Below, piece by piece: positions 10,472 through 22,129 of a DNA stretch of 64,000 bases. The first letter of the stretch is position 1. Every line of letters begins with the position of its first letter. The notes under the pieces were generated by a model, which had not been told where the DNA came from, did not search any database, and was given only the letters and a program-made list of their open reading frames with translations. This DNA comes from Guadua angustifolia. Its lineage: Eukaryota; Streptophyta; Magnoliopsida; Poales; Poaceae. Position numbers and translations under genes: made by a program. Location: contig JAYEVE010000527.1 in assembly GCA_036346375.1 (NCBI GenBank), forward strand, positions 62,001-126,000, in the 5' to 3' direction.

Positions 10472-11142
10472 TGCCGACGATCGGATCGCTGACCGCAAAA
10501 GTGAAGAGGGTGTTAGTGTAAGGACCCACTCGGAGCTTGCTCACCGGAGGTTAGCGTTTGCGAGAGGTCGGAGGAAGACGACAGAGAGCGTGACACAACA
10601 AGTTATACTGGTTCGAGCCCCCTGAGCGGGTAATAGCTCTACGTCCAGTCTTCTCCGGAGGCGGAGGAATCCACTAATTGTGCGTACAAAGAGATGATTA
10701 CAGCTCGAGCCTGAGTGCTCTGTTTGTCTTTACTGGTCTATCGCTAGGGTTTTCTCCTTCGAGTCCCCCCGTATACATGCCTTGCGAGGCCTTATATCCT
10801 TCCTAACGTTCCTAGAAACGGCCGGGAGAGATTCCCGGAGATCATGGCCTCGCACGTCTCGGAGATGGCTGTAACTGCCCCGGTTAAGCCGCCCATGTCA
10901 GCCTTGACTCCTGCATTCATGGATCTGGTAACCGCCGCGGGGCGCGTGCTCTGGTCCCGAGCTAGTCCTTTCGAGCTGGAGCCGAACGCCTGCCCCCGAT
11001 CATGAGGTCTTGACGCCCCGAGCTCTAGGTCGTGAGGAGTCCACGCAACCTGTGTCTTGGTCGGCGACGCCACTCCCGAGCTCGAGCTTGGGCCCCCGTT
11101 GACCGTAAGTTTGACTGTCGGAAGTTTCTTCAGCCCTCGTCA
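10472..11142 (-). repeat. 5' LTR (element orientation) of Tat-like element
   Basis: This 671-bp copy matches 5738-6403. It starts TGCCGACGATCGG and ends GTCA on the plus strand, followed by the TSD ATCTT. Confidence 0.85.
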
Positions 11143-11147
11143 ATCTT

Positions 11148-11384
11148 GCAAATATTTCTCATGCTAAAGTAAGTAGGGGTTGTATAGTAGATGCCCATTA
11201 TATGCTGTTTAAGAATTTTAGTGGCAAAATAAATGTAAAATATGTAGATCCCTCAAATCTTGATAAGAAACTTAAGACTGTTTGGGTACCTAAATCTATG
11301 CTGCTAAATCCTTTTAGACCTAAGGTTGTTGAAACTAACATCAAAGGACCCAAAAGCATTTGGATACCTAAAGTCAAGAAATGA
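11148..11384 (+). pseudogene. gag C-terminal end of outer SIRE
   Basis: Native outer-SIRE sequence resumes here. It ends in the conserved gag tail that repeats the form VWVPK and IWIPK, exactly as at the end of gag in the second SIRE (near 28360-28432). The stop TGA at 11382-11384 overlaps the pol ATG at 11381, giving an ATGA junction and a change of frame between gag and pol. Confidence 0.8.
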
Positions 11385-14300
11385 ATTTGCAGGTGAACTA
11401 CAAGAGTGGATGCCGGCATTGGGTGATTGATAGTGGATGCATCCAACACATGACCGGAACCTCAAGAATGTTCACGTCAATCGAAGGAGAAAGTGATCCA
11501 AGCCACAAGATCACCTTTGGTGATAATAGCAAAAGAAAGGTAAAAGGTCTTGGTAAGATTGCTATATCAAATGATCACTCTATTGACAATGTTCTTCTTG
11601 TTGATTCTTTGAATTTCAATTTACTATCTGTTGCTCAATTGTGTGATCTTGGATTCCATTGTAACTTCTTATCTGATGGGGTAACTGTGCTTGTCAAAAA
11701 TGAAAAGCTTATTTTTAAATGTTTCAGATTTCAAAATCTCTATATAGTAGATTTCAAATCTAACTCCTCATGCATCTCAACCTACCTGTTAGCCAACATT
11801 TCCCTTGGATGGCTTTGGCACAGGCGTCTTGGGCATGTAGGTATGTCTAATATCAAAAAACTGTTCAAAAATGAGCTAGTAGTGGATTTGAAAGATGTTA
11901 AATTTGAAAAGAATAAGCTATATAGTGCTTGTCAAGCAGGCAAGCAAGTAGCTAATTCTCATTCAACCAAAAGTATCATGTCCATCACTAGACCACTTGA
12001 GCTCTTGCATATGGATGTTTTTGGCCCCACTTCATATGCTAGCATTGGTGGTAACTCATATTGTTCGGTAATTGTTGATGATTTCTCCAGATTCACTTGG
12101 GTATTCTTTGTACCAAATAAAAGTGAAGTTGGAAAAATCTTCAAAACTTTTGCAAAAAGGGCCCAAAATGAATTTGATTGTCCCATCAAGAAAATCAGAA
12201 GTGACAATGGATCTGAGTTTGTTAATACAAATATCATTGAATATTGTGACGAATTAGGAATTAAGCATGAACTCTCAGCCACTTATACTCCTCAACAAAA
12301 TAGTGTAGTCGAGAGAAAGAATAGAATATTAATTGCAATGGCTAAGTCTATGCTAGATGAATATGATACTTCTGATGCATTCTGGGCTGAAGCTATTAAT
12401 ACTGCTTGCCATGCTGTTAATCGACTTTATCTTCATATATTGCTTAAAAAAACTCCTTATGAATTATTGGTAGGTAGAAGACCTAATATATCATATTTTC
12501 GTGTATTTGGTTGCAAAGTACATATCTATAAAAAAAGAACTCATTTGGGTAAATTTTAAACTAGATGTGATACAGGCATCATGCTAGGATATTCTTCTAA
12601 GTCCAAAGCATATAGAGTATTTAATAATTCAACTAGCTTAGTAGAAGAAACTTATGATATCAAATTTGATGAGTCTAATGGCTCACAAGGTGAGCATGAG
12701 AATTTAGATGATGTAGGTGATGATGGATTGGTGCAAGCAATGAGAAAAATAGAAATTGGTGACATTAAACCCAAGGAAGATAAAGATGAACCGCCTACAC
12801 AATCAATGGTACCACATGATGGAACCCAAGAAGGAGAGGAAGATAAGGAACAAGATCGGCCAGTCATCATCAAAAGTCACCATACCATTGCTAAAGATCA
12901 TCCCACAGACCAAATTATTGGTGAAATCAGTAAGGGTGTCCAAACTCGTTCTAGACAAGCTTCTTTTTGTGAATATTACTCTTTTGTCTCTTGTATTGAA
13001 CCTAAAACAGTGGAAGAAGCTGTAGAAGATGCTGATTGGATAATAGCTATGGAAGAAGAGCTCAACAATTTTGAAAGAAACAAAGTTTGGAGCTTAATAG
13101 AACGCCTAAAGGATTACAATGTTATTGGTACAAAGTGGGTGTTCAAAAACAAGCAAGATGAAAATGGAGTGGTAATAAGGAATAAAGCTAGACTTGTAGC
13201 TCAAGGCTCCACTCAAGTGGAAGGACTGCATTATGGAGAGACCTATGCTCCAGTGGCACGTCTTGAAGCCATTCGGTTTCTTCTTGCCTTTGCTACTCAT
13301 TTCAATATCACTCTTTTTCAAATGGATGTGAAAAGTGCATTTCTTAATGGATTCATTGATGAAACTGTTTATGTTGAGCAACCACCTGGTTTTGAAGATT
13401 CAAACTTGCCTAATCGTGTTTACAAGCTATCCAAAGCTCTCTGTGGCATAAAACAAGCTCCTAGAGCATGGTATGAACGTCTTAGAGATTTTCTAGTAAA
13501 TAAGAACTTCAAAATTGGGAAGGTTGATCCAACATTGTTTCTAAAAGATATTAATGGAACATTAATGATTTGTCACATATATGTAGATGATATCATTTTT
13601 GGATGTACTAATGATTCTCTTTGCAAGGAATTTAGTGACATGATGGCCAGGGAATTCGAGATGTCTATGATTGGAGAGCTGACATTCTTCCTTGGATTTC
13701 AAGTTAAGCAATTGAAGGAGGGAACATTCATCTCTCAAGAGAAGTACACCAAGGATCTCCCCAAGAGCTTCAAATTGGAAGAATGCAAGCCAATTAAGAC
13801 TCCCATGGCAACAAACACACATCTTGATCAAGATGTGGGAGGTAAGTCTGTTAACCAAAAGCTCTTTAGATCTATGATTGGCTCATTACTTTATTTGACA
13901 GCATCTAGGCCTAACATCATGTTTAGTGTATGTATGTGTGCTAGATTTCAGGCTGCACCTAAAGAAATTCACTTAAGTGCTATAAAAAGAATATTTAGAT
14001 ATCTTAAGTTTACTTCTAGTGTTGGTTTATGGTACCCTAAAGGTGCTCCATTTGAGCTTCTCGGCTATTCAGATTCTGATTATGCCGGTTGCAAAATTGA
14101 TCGTAAGAGCACCTCAGGGGGTTGTCATTTTCTTGGAAGATCTTTAGTTTCTTGTTGTTCTAAAAAGCAAAATTCAGTAGCACTTTCCACTGCTGAAGCC
14201 GAATATGTGGCTACAAGTAGTTGTTGTGCTCAAATTCTATTCATCAAACAAACATTTCTGGATTTTGGGATAAAATTTGATAATGTGCCTTTGTTGTGTG

Positions 14301-14440
14301 ACAATGAAAGTGCAGTAAAAATAGCAAACAATTCGGTCCAAGATTCTAGAACTAAGCACATTGAAATCACACATCACTTTATTCGTGATCATGTTGCTAA
14401 AGGAGACATTGTGCTCAGTTATGTAAGAACTGAAGACCAA
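11381..14440 (+). pseudogene. pol of outer SIRE (protease, integrase, reverse transcriptase, RNase H)
   Basis: This is the Copia-type polyprotein that makes and integrates the cDNA. Domains in order are: protease active site DSG (near 11430); gag-pre-integrase with WHRRLGH (near 11818); integrase core with DVFGPTS, VDDFSRF, SDNGSEF and VERKNR, so D, D and E are present; reverse transcriptase (13100-13800) with intact YVDD at 13580-13591; and RNase H (14040-14440) with SDSDYAG and STAEAEY. One in-frame TAA at 12557-12559 separates integrase from reverse transcriptase. The frame is otherwise open for about 1,020 codons until the Gypsy insertion at 14441, inside RNase H. The end of the gene is at 22012-22103. 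This is the best-preserved pol in the window. Confidence 0.93.
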
Positions 14441-16163
14441 TGTAACATCCCAAATTTTTTACTTTTATTTAGCTAATAGTGTTTATTTGCAATATATGCT
14501 TTTTATGATTTTTTCTGGATTTATTTGGACTTTCTGAGATTTATTTGAATTACTTTAATTTAAAATATGTTGTCTTTTGCTAAAGATTAATTATAAAAAT
14601 ATAAGTTTAAAATAAAGTTTTGCCAAAAATATTTTATTTAAGTCCAGAATGTCTCAAAGTATTTTTGAGATTTTTCTTGAAATTTTTCCGGTATTTTTGT
14701 TGCCTTAAATAAATCAAAGTATTTTCTCTAATTATTTTAATTAGAAAAACCCCAGAAATTCATTAGGAGCAGTAATGGGCCAATGCCCATTACTGTGCAC
14801 GTTCGGCCCGTATCCTGTTCGGCCTGCTCAGCCCGATTTCTAGGAGTTTGCGCGTCGGCCGTTGAATCTTCATCGGGCGGCCTACATCAAGCCACGCCAC
14901 CAAGTTAACCCTAGTCATTGCTAGCCGTTAGATCCTGATCTATCGGACTTCATCAAAGCGTGCGCTGCGTAACCCTAGCGCTTACAACCGTTGGATTAGT
15001 ATCGTGCGGTGGATAGCCGTCGAACCGATTTGGAAACCTAATAAGTCGTCGCCGTGGGATCTAAATCGTGTGGCCATTTTTCCATCATACCAAATAGGAA
15101 ACCTAGCGCATCGCAGCCCTTGATCGCTGATCGGTCGGCGGAGGGTTATCGTCTCCGAGCCGAACTCGTGCGCCGCCGCCGTGTCCACCCCGAACACCAC
15201 CGCCACCGTAGTTTCCATGTTTTGCGCTCGCCGAGGGGTATTTAAGAGCCGGGACACCTCTCCCGAGGATCATCCCAAGTAGCCGCGCCTTTTTGCCTAA
15301 GCGCCATCGCCAAAGAAGCACCGTAGGAGTCACGGGAGCTCGCTGTAGTGCCGAGGAACTTTGCACCGAGTTTCTTCACCACCGGGAACCTCTTCCGCCG
15401 CACCGAAGTCGGATTCGAACTCGTCGCCTGCGCCGCGTCTGCTCCGTCACTTCTTCCTCACCGGAGAACACCGGAGCGCCGTCGGGGTGGTCTTCTTCTC
15501 CAAGTCCGGCAAGTTTGCACCGCCGCCTCGCCATCACCGAGATTGGGAGTTTCCAGCCATTGGATCGTCCGTGGACACTAAGGATCGAGCCGCTATGCGG
15601 AGGAGCAAAGATACCGCATTGTAAGGTTTTTGTCGTTCGATTTAAGATGAGTGGTCCAGATGGATCCACGTCAATTAGGTCAATGAAGTAATTCGCTCGG
15701 GTAAGGGATAGCCGTCCGATCGTAGATGAACGATGTAGGTTGCGCCACGAAGCCGAAGGAATAGTGTACAGCTCAGGTAAAGGTCCACCGTTCGATCTAG
15801 ATCGGGTGGCTGTCGTTTCGCCATGTGGTAGGTTAACCGTGAGCCGTTAGATTGGTTTTAGACGGCATGGATTGTGCCACGTGTCGACCACAATAGTTCA
15901 GCGTAGGGCTGACGTCAGCTGATGCAATAAATCAGATTTTTCTTTACAAAAATAATTCGGATATTATTGATTTTCCGATTTTATGGATTTTCAGGAATTT
16001 GAATCTTCCGAGGGCTCGTTCTCCTCGCATTTAACTCGATTGAGGTGATTCAAATTTCTAAAAATTTGTAAAATTGAGATCTATCTATTGGTGAATTTTA
16101 TTTAATTTTTAGAGTTTGTTTGCTTTTTGTTTTGATATTTATTTTGCATTCTCATTCTCTCAA
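14441..16163 (+). repeat. Truncated 5' LTR of decayed Gypsy element
   Basis: It matches 18712-20375 closely, then similarity stops near TTTTGCATTCTC. About 1.6 kb of LTR 3' portion is missing. Short GC-rich frames inside it (15293-15691) are repeated in the partner LTR and are not genes. Confidence 0.85.
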
Positions 16164-17260
16164 AGGAAAATGGAAGATCGGAAAAGTGCACTGAATCGTG
16201 CTTTAAATAAAGAAAAGATCGAAAATAAGTATCCAATGTCAGGATCGACAACGTGTTTGGACAGTTGAGAAGAGAGTCAGAATTTCTCTAGGATAAAACT
16301 TTGCCCCAACTATCATCAGTTGAGGAGTCATGTGAAGGATGTTTCTAGGATTGCGTTCTCTACGCGATATGGACAGTATAAGTTTTGGCTATATCTCCTG
16401 GATTGACCAATGCCCCCACATACTTCATGAACATGAGGAGTAAGGTGTTTACGGATTATTTGGATAAATTCATAGTTGCCATATAGATGACATTCTAGCA
16501 TACTCTAAGACAAGAGGAAAACATGCAGAACCTAGAAATGAGTTTTTGCGAGAGCTAGTAGTCGTACGCTAAGTTCAACAAGTGTGATTTCTGAAAGAAA
16601 AGGTGGAATCTCGTTAGCCACGCAAAGGCTGCTAAAGGAGTTACTGTTGAACCAAGCAAGGTAGAAGATGTGTTATATTGGAAGCAACCAAAGTTTGTTA
16701 CTTAGATTCGAAGTTCTGGAAATGGCAAGATATTATCGCAGGTTCATAGGAAGGTTTTCAACAACAGCTAGACCTCTTATGTGATGGTTGATGAGAAAAA
16801 GTTGCATGGATGCCAGAGTGTGAGAAGAGTTTTCAAAAATTGAAGAAGCGGTTAATATCAACACCTGTGTTAGTATTATCAGTAGTGCGAAGTAGTTTTG
16901 ACATATATGGTGATGCTTCTAGACATGATCTGGGATGCGAATCGGCGTAAAATGGCAAGTTTGTTGCCTATGCGATGAGGCAATTGAGACAACATGAAGA
17001 GAATTGCCCTACGTATGATTTGGAGTTAGCTATCGTAGTGCACGATTGGAAATATGGTGTCACTATCTCAACGAAAATAGATGGGAATCATAAAAGTCTA
17101 AATTATATAGTTACTCAATCAGACCTTAATATGGAATGAAGAAAAAGGATGAAAATGATCAAAGATTATAGTGTCGGAATCCTTGGGCACCCTGGTAAGG
17201 CCAATGTGGTGGTCAACGTTTGAGTTATGAGGCCACAGTGCAAATATGTTGAGAATAAAC
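16164..17260 (+). pseudogene. Gypsy reverse transcriptase/RNase H remnant
   Basis: Translation in shifting frames shows pieces of the Gypsy reverse transcriptase: the region before and after a KYPM motif (near 16230), a FSTRYGQY-like segment (near 16355), a degraded primer-grip/catalytic region near 16450-16500, and RNase H-like sequence from about 16900 to 17200. There is no frame longer than about 60 codons. The N-terminal half of the reverse transcriptase was removed by the deletion that fused it to the LTR. Confidence 0.75.
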
Positions 17261-17399
17261 AGTTAACTAGGGTTATGCAAAGAATTTGAGAAGCCGAAAT
17301 CGGAGATGTTCAACAAAGTTTCATAGTTGCCTTGGGAATAAAACCAACATTAGAAGATCAGATCACAGGAAGTTCGAAGGAAGAGGAACTACAAAATCA

Positions 17400-18674
17400 A
17401 GTCAAGGAAAGAAGAAGGCTTAGCCAAGGAGCAGAATTTTGAGTGATTAGGATACCATGAGGATTTAAGGCCGGACCCATGTGCTGGATAGGAAGATCTT
17501 AAGCAGATGATACTTGAGGAAACCCATGATTTTAAGTATTCGATTCATCCGAGAAGGTGCCAAGATGTAATGAGGTAAAGAACAAGTATTGGTGGTCTAA
17601 GGTGAAGAGTGAAGCTATTGGATATGATACCCGATGTGATGTGTGGTAGAAAATAAAGGCAATGCATCAGAGACCTAAAGGTTCGTTACAATCATTATAG
17701 ATCCCTGAGTGGAAGTGGAGGCAAACCAGTAAAAGGATTCTTAGCATGAGGAATTGACCACAAGGCAAAAGGATATGAATTCGGAGGAATCGTCATTGAT
17801 TGATTGACCACAGTTGCTCATTTCATACCAGTGAAAACCACGTGTTCAGGAGACTGCTTGGTGAAATGGTATATGTGTCAAGGATTGTGGGTTTGCATGG
17901 TATGCCCAAGAAAATTTTGTCAGATCGAGGTACCCTGTTCACTTCAAGGTTTCGAAACAAGCTGCATGAAGCAATGGGAACTCGCTTGAATTTCAGCACC
18001 GCTTATCATCCGCAGACAGATGGCCAAACAGAAAGAGTTAATCAGATTTTAGAGGATATGTTGAGAGCCTGTGCGATATCATACAGTACATCTTGGGATA
18101 AATGCTTGTCATATGCAGAGTTCAGTTATAACAATAGTTACCAGGCTAGTTTGCAAATGTCACCATTTGAAGCCTTATATGGTCATGCCTGTCGTACCCC
18201 GTTAAATTGGAATGAAACGGGGGAGCATTCAGTATTTGGGTCTGAGATTCTCAGGGAGGCCGAAGAGCAAGTTGCCATGATTAGGGAAAGATTGAAAACA
18301 AACCTGATCGGCGGAAGAGCTATGCTGACAATCGCCGTCGTGATCTAAGTTTTGAGCCCAATGATTTCGTGTATCTCAGAGTTACTCCCCTTAAAAGGTG
18401 TAAAAAGATTTCATGTTAAAGGGAAGCTTGCACCCAGATTAAAAAGTGTCTCAGAGTGCCAGCAGAGTAGACGCCGTTAGAAGCAATCGAGTTACAAGAG
18501 GACTTGACTTATAAAGAGCAGCCAATTAAGATTCTGGATGTAATGGGCGTGAGGACTAGAAATAAGTCTATTCGTTTTTGCAGAGTTCGATGGAGCAATC
18601 ACCGAGAGAACGAAGCAACCCGGGAGCGTGAAGAGGATCTCAAGGCGAAACTTCCAAACCTATTCTCTAGTTAG
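17400..18674 (+). pseudogene. Gypsy integrase and chromodomain remnant
   Basis: The integrase core is recognisable from about 17800, with a 182-codon open stretch: HGMPKKILSDRG (second aspartate), then AYHPQTDGQTERVNQ with the catalytic glutamate. A GKLAPRL-like segment follows near 18420. The chromodomain-type end (near 18490-18674) contains PIKILD and RVRWSNH and stops at 18672-18674. Chromodomains at the integrase C-terminus direct such elements to heterochromatin. Region 17400-17790 is probably the eroded integrase N-terminus. Confidence 0.85.
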
Positions 18675-18698
18675 CCCCGAATCTCTGGGTCGAGATTC

Positions 18699-18711
18699 TT
18701 AAGGGGAGGTT
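18699..18711 (+). promoter_or_regulatory. Polypurine tract of decayed Gypsy element
   Basis: TTAAGGGGAGGTT lies directly before the 3' LTR and fits the plus-strand primer site. Confidence 0.75.
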
Positions 18712-21700
18712 TGTAACATCCCAAATTTTTTACTTTTATTTAGCTAATAGTGTTTATTTGCAATTTATACTTTTTATAAATTTTTCTGGATTTATTTGGA
18801 TTTTCTGAGATTTATTTGAATTACTTTAATTTAAAATATATTGTCTTTTGCTAAAGATTAATTATAAAAATATAAGTTTAAAATAAAGTTTTATCAAAAA
18901 TATTTTATTTAAGTCTAGAATGTCTCAAAGTATTTTTGAGATTTTTCTTGAAATTTTTCCGGTATTTTTATTGCCTTAAATAAATCAAAGTATTTGCTCT
19001 AATTATTTTAATTAGAAAAACCCCGAAATTGTTAGGAGCAAAAGCCCATTATCGTGCATGTTCGCCGTATCTGTTCTGCTCGCGGCTGATTTCTAGGAGT
19101 TTGCGCTGCGTCACCGTTGAATCTTCATCGGGCGGCCTTCATCAAGCCACGCCACCAAGTTAACCCTAGTCATTGCTAGCCGTTAGATCTTGATCTATCG
19201 GACTTCATCAAAGCGTGCGCCGTGTAACCGTAGCGCTTACAGCCGTTGGATTAGTATCGTGTGGTGGATAGCCGTCGAATCGATTTGGAAACCTAATAAG
19301 TCGTCGTCGTGGGATCTAAATCGTGTGGCCATTTGTCCATCAGACCAAATAGGAAACCTAGCGCATCGCAGCCCTTGATCGCTGATCGGTCGGCGGAGGG
19401 TTATCGTCTTCGAGCCGAACTCGTGAGCCACCGCCGTGTCCGTCCCGAACGCCACCGCCACCGTAGTTTCCATGTTTTGCGCTTGCCGAGGGGTATTTAA
19501 GAGCCGAGACACCTCTCCCGAGGATCATCCCAAGTAGCCGCGCCTTTTTGCCTAAGCGCCGTCGCCAAAGAAGCACCGTAGGAGTCGCAGGAGCTCGCCG
19601 GAGTGCCGAGGAACTTTGCGCCGAGTTTCGTCGCCGCCGAGAACCTCTTCCGCCGCACCGAAGTCGGATTCGAACTCGTCGTCTTGCGCCGCGTCTGCTC
19701 CATCACTTCTTCCTCGCCGGAGAACATCGGAGCGCCGTCGGGGTGGTCTTCTTCTCCAAGTCCGGCAAGTTTGCACCACCGCCTCGCCATCACCGAGATC
19801 AGGAGTTTCCAGCCGTTGGATCATCCGTGGACGCTGAGGATCGAGCCACGTCGCGGAGGGAGCAGTACACCGCTCGGGTAAGGTTTTTGTCGTTCGATTT
19901 ATGATGAGTGGTCCAGATGGATTCACGTCAATTAGGTCAACAGTAATTTGCTCGGGTAAGGGATAGCCGTCCGATCGTAGATGAACGATGTAGGTTGCAC
20001 CACGAAGCCGAAGGAATAGTGTACAGCTCGGGTAAAGGTCCACTGTCCGATCTAGATCGGGTGGGTGTCGTTTCGCCACGTGGTAGGTTAACCGTGAGCC
20101 GTTAGATTGGTTTTAGACGGCATGGATTGTGCCACGTGTTGACCACAATAGTTCAGCGTAGGGCTGACGTGACGGATATTATTGATTTTCCGATTTTATG
20201 GATTTTCAGGAATTTGAATCTTTCGAGGGCTCGTTCTCCCTCGTACGAACTCCGATTGAGGTGATTCAAATTTCTAAAAATTTGTAAAATTGAGATCTAT
20301 CTATTGGTGAATTGTATTTTATTTTTAGAGTTTGTTTGCTCTTTGTTTTGATATTTATTTTGCATTCTCTTTTGTTTCGCGTAGACGATAAATTGTGCAA
20401 CGCATCCGGGGAAGATTCATCAACTCAAGACCAAGGTCCAGAGTATGGGCAAGGGTTTTCCTAAGGCAAGTTGTGCTTTGATTATGTTGAACCTATGTTT
20501 GCAAAATTGCTATTTTGTTTTACCATATTGCATATTATTTCATGCGTATAAATGATTTCAATCTTGTTTGGGATTTAGATATCTGCCCTTTGAGTTACAC
20601 CCTACCTTGTCGATTGTATGCCATGATCCACTTGTCACCCTAGACTGATTTACTATAGTTGATCAATAATAAAATCAACATGGGATGGTTAGATCGGATT
20701 AGATTGCTTAGCCATGCTACGTCATGACATGTACTTGAATCATTGATAAATAATCTTGACTAATGGAATATGGAACAGTGCTATGAATTTGTGTGTCATG
20801 TGTGGTCACATGACGAGATTGAGTTGTTATGGCAATGGATGTCATGCAACGATATTGAATTGTTGATGACACGTGGTGCTTGGTAATCAACTAGGGTGGT
20901 TATGATTTTAGATCGGAGCAAGTGGCAAGGGCAAGTGTGCTTGGGTGGGCCCGATGGGCAGAGGGTATGTGCAAGTCTTGCTTTGATCAACCCTAAGGAC
21001 ACCTTGCGAGCCTTTGACCTGAGTCAATCATGCAACCACATGTCTGTTATGGGGCAGCCTAGCTGACTAATTTGCAATGTCTTAGCTTTGGTACTACCAG
21101 TGGTGGAGTGGTTCATCCTTTTTAATGAACCCAGATGGCGCAAGAGGGGGCCCTGTTGTGGTAACCATTCCTTTCAGTGTTGAAACCTTAGTAGGTGGTA
21201 CCGAGTTAAGACAGAGCATTGTAAAGGCTTTGTCATGATTCTCTGCCGGCACACCAAAGGAAGTGTGCTAATAGCTTGGCAACAAGAGATGATCATGTCG
21301 TGTGGGTAAAGTGCATAACCTCTGCAGAGTGTACAATCTATTCGAATAGCCGTGCTCACGGTATTGAGCATAGCTCGGGGATTATAGTCAAGGGATTAGA
21401 CTTTTGCAAAATAAAACTTGGGTTGGATGGCAGGTTGCCATGGGAGGTTGAATCTTGACTTAGGATGAAAACTTGGTTTACTTGAGAAATGCTGCATCTA
21501 TCTATTATTATTATTTGTTTTTGCTGTCTTTTCAATCTATATACTGTACTTATTCATAATGCTGCTTTACTGCAAATAGCCATTGTTAGCCTTTCCTTTG
21601 GAATAAGCCTTGCATATAGTTATGATAGCATTGCATTCTGTGCACAACTTGTTGAGTGCTTTATGTACTCACCCTTGCCTACAACTTCATCAGTGCTGAA

Positions 21701-22006
21701 GGTGTACCATGAAGGGACGAATGTTTAGGGTGCGAGCCTTGTCAGTTGCCTGTGGTATAGTGAGGGGTTTATCTACGTCTTCATTTCCGCTGCAGTTCAA
21801 TTTGTTGTTTAGCCTTGTGAGGCATTGTTATGTAAGTCGACCGTAAGGTCATTCAACTAGTAATATTTAGTATATAATGTCTTTTATCTTATTTTTGCTG
21901 TGTATGATTGTGATATTCACTAATGTTGAGCCTGTGTGCACTAGCGTGATCCTAGACTAGTGCAGTATACACAGAGGCTCCGGATTTGTATATTCGGGTC
22001 CCGACA
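18712..22006 (+). repeat. 3' LTR of decayed Gypsy element (about 3.3 kb)
   Basis: It begins TGTAACATCCC and ends CCCGACA, followed by TSD ACCAA. Its end (from GTGTGCACTAGCG onward) matches the end of the solo LTR at 55290-55360, so both belong to one family with unusually long LTRs. No gene is supported inside it. Confidence 0.9.
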
Positions 22007-22011
22007 ACCAA

Positions 22012-22103
22012 TTGGCTGATATTTTTACTAAACACTTGATGAGGCAAGATTCTCAAAATTGAGAAATGAACTGAATATAATTGATTATTCAAATGTTGTT
22101 TGA
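22012..22103 (+). pseudogene. RNase H end of outer SIRE pol
   Basis: The frame continues from 14440 with LADIFTK, the conserved end of Copia RNase H (compare LADILTKPLDEARF at about 31530). A single-base loss near 22035 breaks the frame. The normal stop is at 22101-22103. Confidence 0.85.
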
Positions 22104-22115
22104 TGATATCACCTT

Positions 22116-22128
22116 AAGGGGGAGCAAG
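22116..22128 (+). promoter_or_regulatory. First internal polypurine block of outer SIRE
   Basis: AAGGGGGAGCAAG follows the pol stop within 15 bases. Similar blocks lie at 41786-41797 (after ORF3), 55584-55594 and 55696-55709 (adjacent to the 3' LTR). Multiplied polypurine tracts are reported for SIRE-lineage elements. Confidence 0.7.
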
Positions 22129-22129
22129 T

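Larger units (their letters stand above)
5738..11142 (-). mobile_element. Tat-lineage Gypsy LTR retrotransposon, degenerate (minus orientation)
   Basis: Direct repeats of about 670 bp (5738-6403 and 10472-11142) bound this 5.4-kb element. TSD ATCTT flanks it (5733-5737 and 11143-11147). Orientation is minus because the primer-binding-site-like TGGCGCCCACCGTGGGGC (10453-10470, minus) abuts the right LTR, and RNase H and integrase remnants read on the minus strand. In element order, RNase H and integrase follow the primer-binding site directly. Gag, protease and most of reverse transcriptase are missing. Downstream of integrase is a GC-rich region with open frames on the opposite strand, a layout known from Tat-lineage elements. 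It splits the distal gag of the outer SIRE. Confidence 0.85.
14441..22006 (+). mobile_element. Decayed chromodomain (Tekay/Del-like) Gypsy element with long LTRs
   Basis: It is inserted in RNase H of the outer SIRE, with TSD ACCAA (14436-14440 and 22007-22011). The ends are TGTAACATCCCAAATTT and GGGTCCCGACA. The left LTR is cut short at about 16163 and joined directly to the middle of reverse transcriptase, so the rest of that LTR, the primer-binding site, gag and protease are gone. The right LTR is complete (18712-22006). The pol order (reverse transcriptase, RNase H, integrase, chromodomain) is that of Gypsy chromoviruses. The coding part is heavily mutated. Confidence 0.9.

Noticed and set aside
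15293..15691. GC-rich ORFs of 70-130 codons (also 19548-20079)
   Set aside because: They are inside the two copies of the long Gypsy LTR, in several overlapping frames, and are not conserved in frame between the copies.
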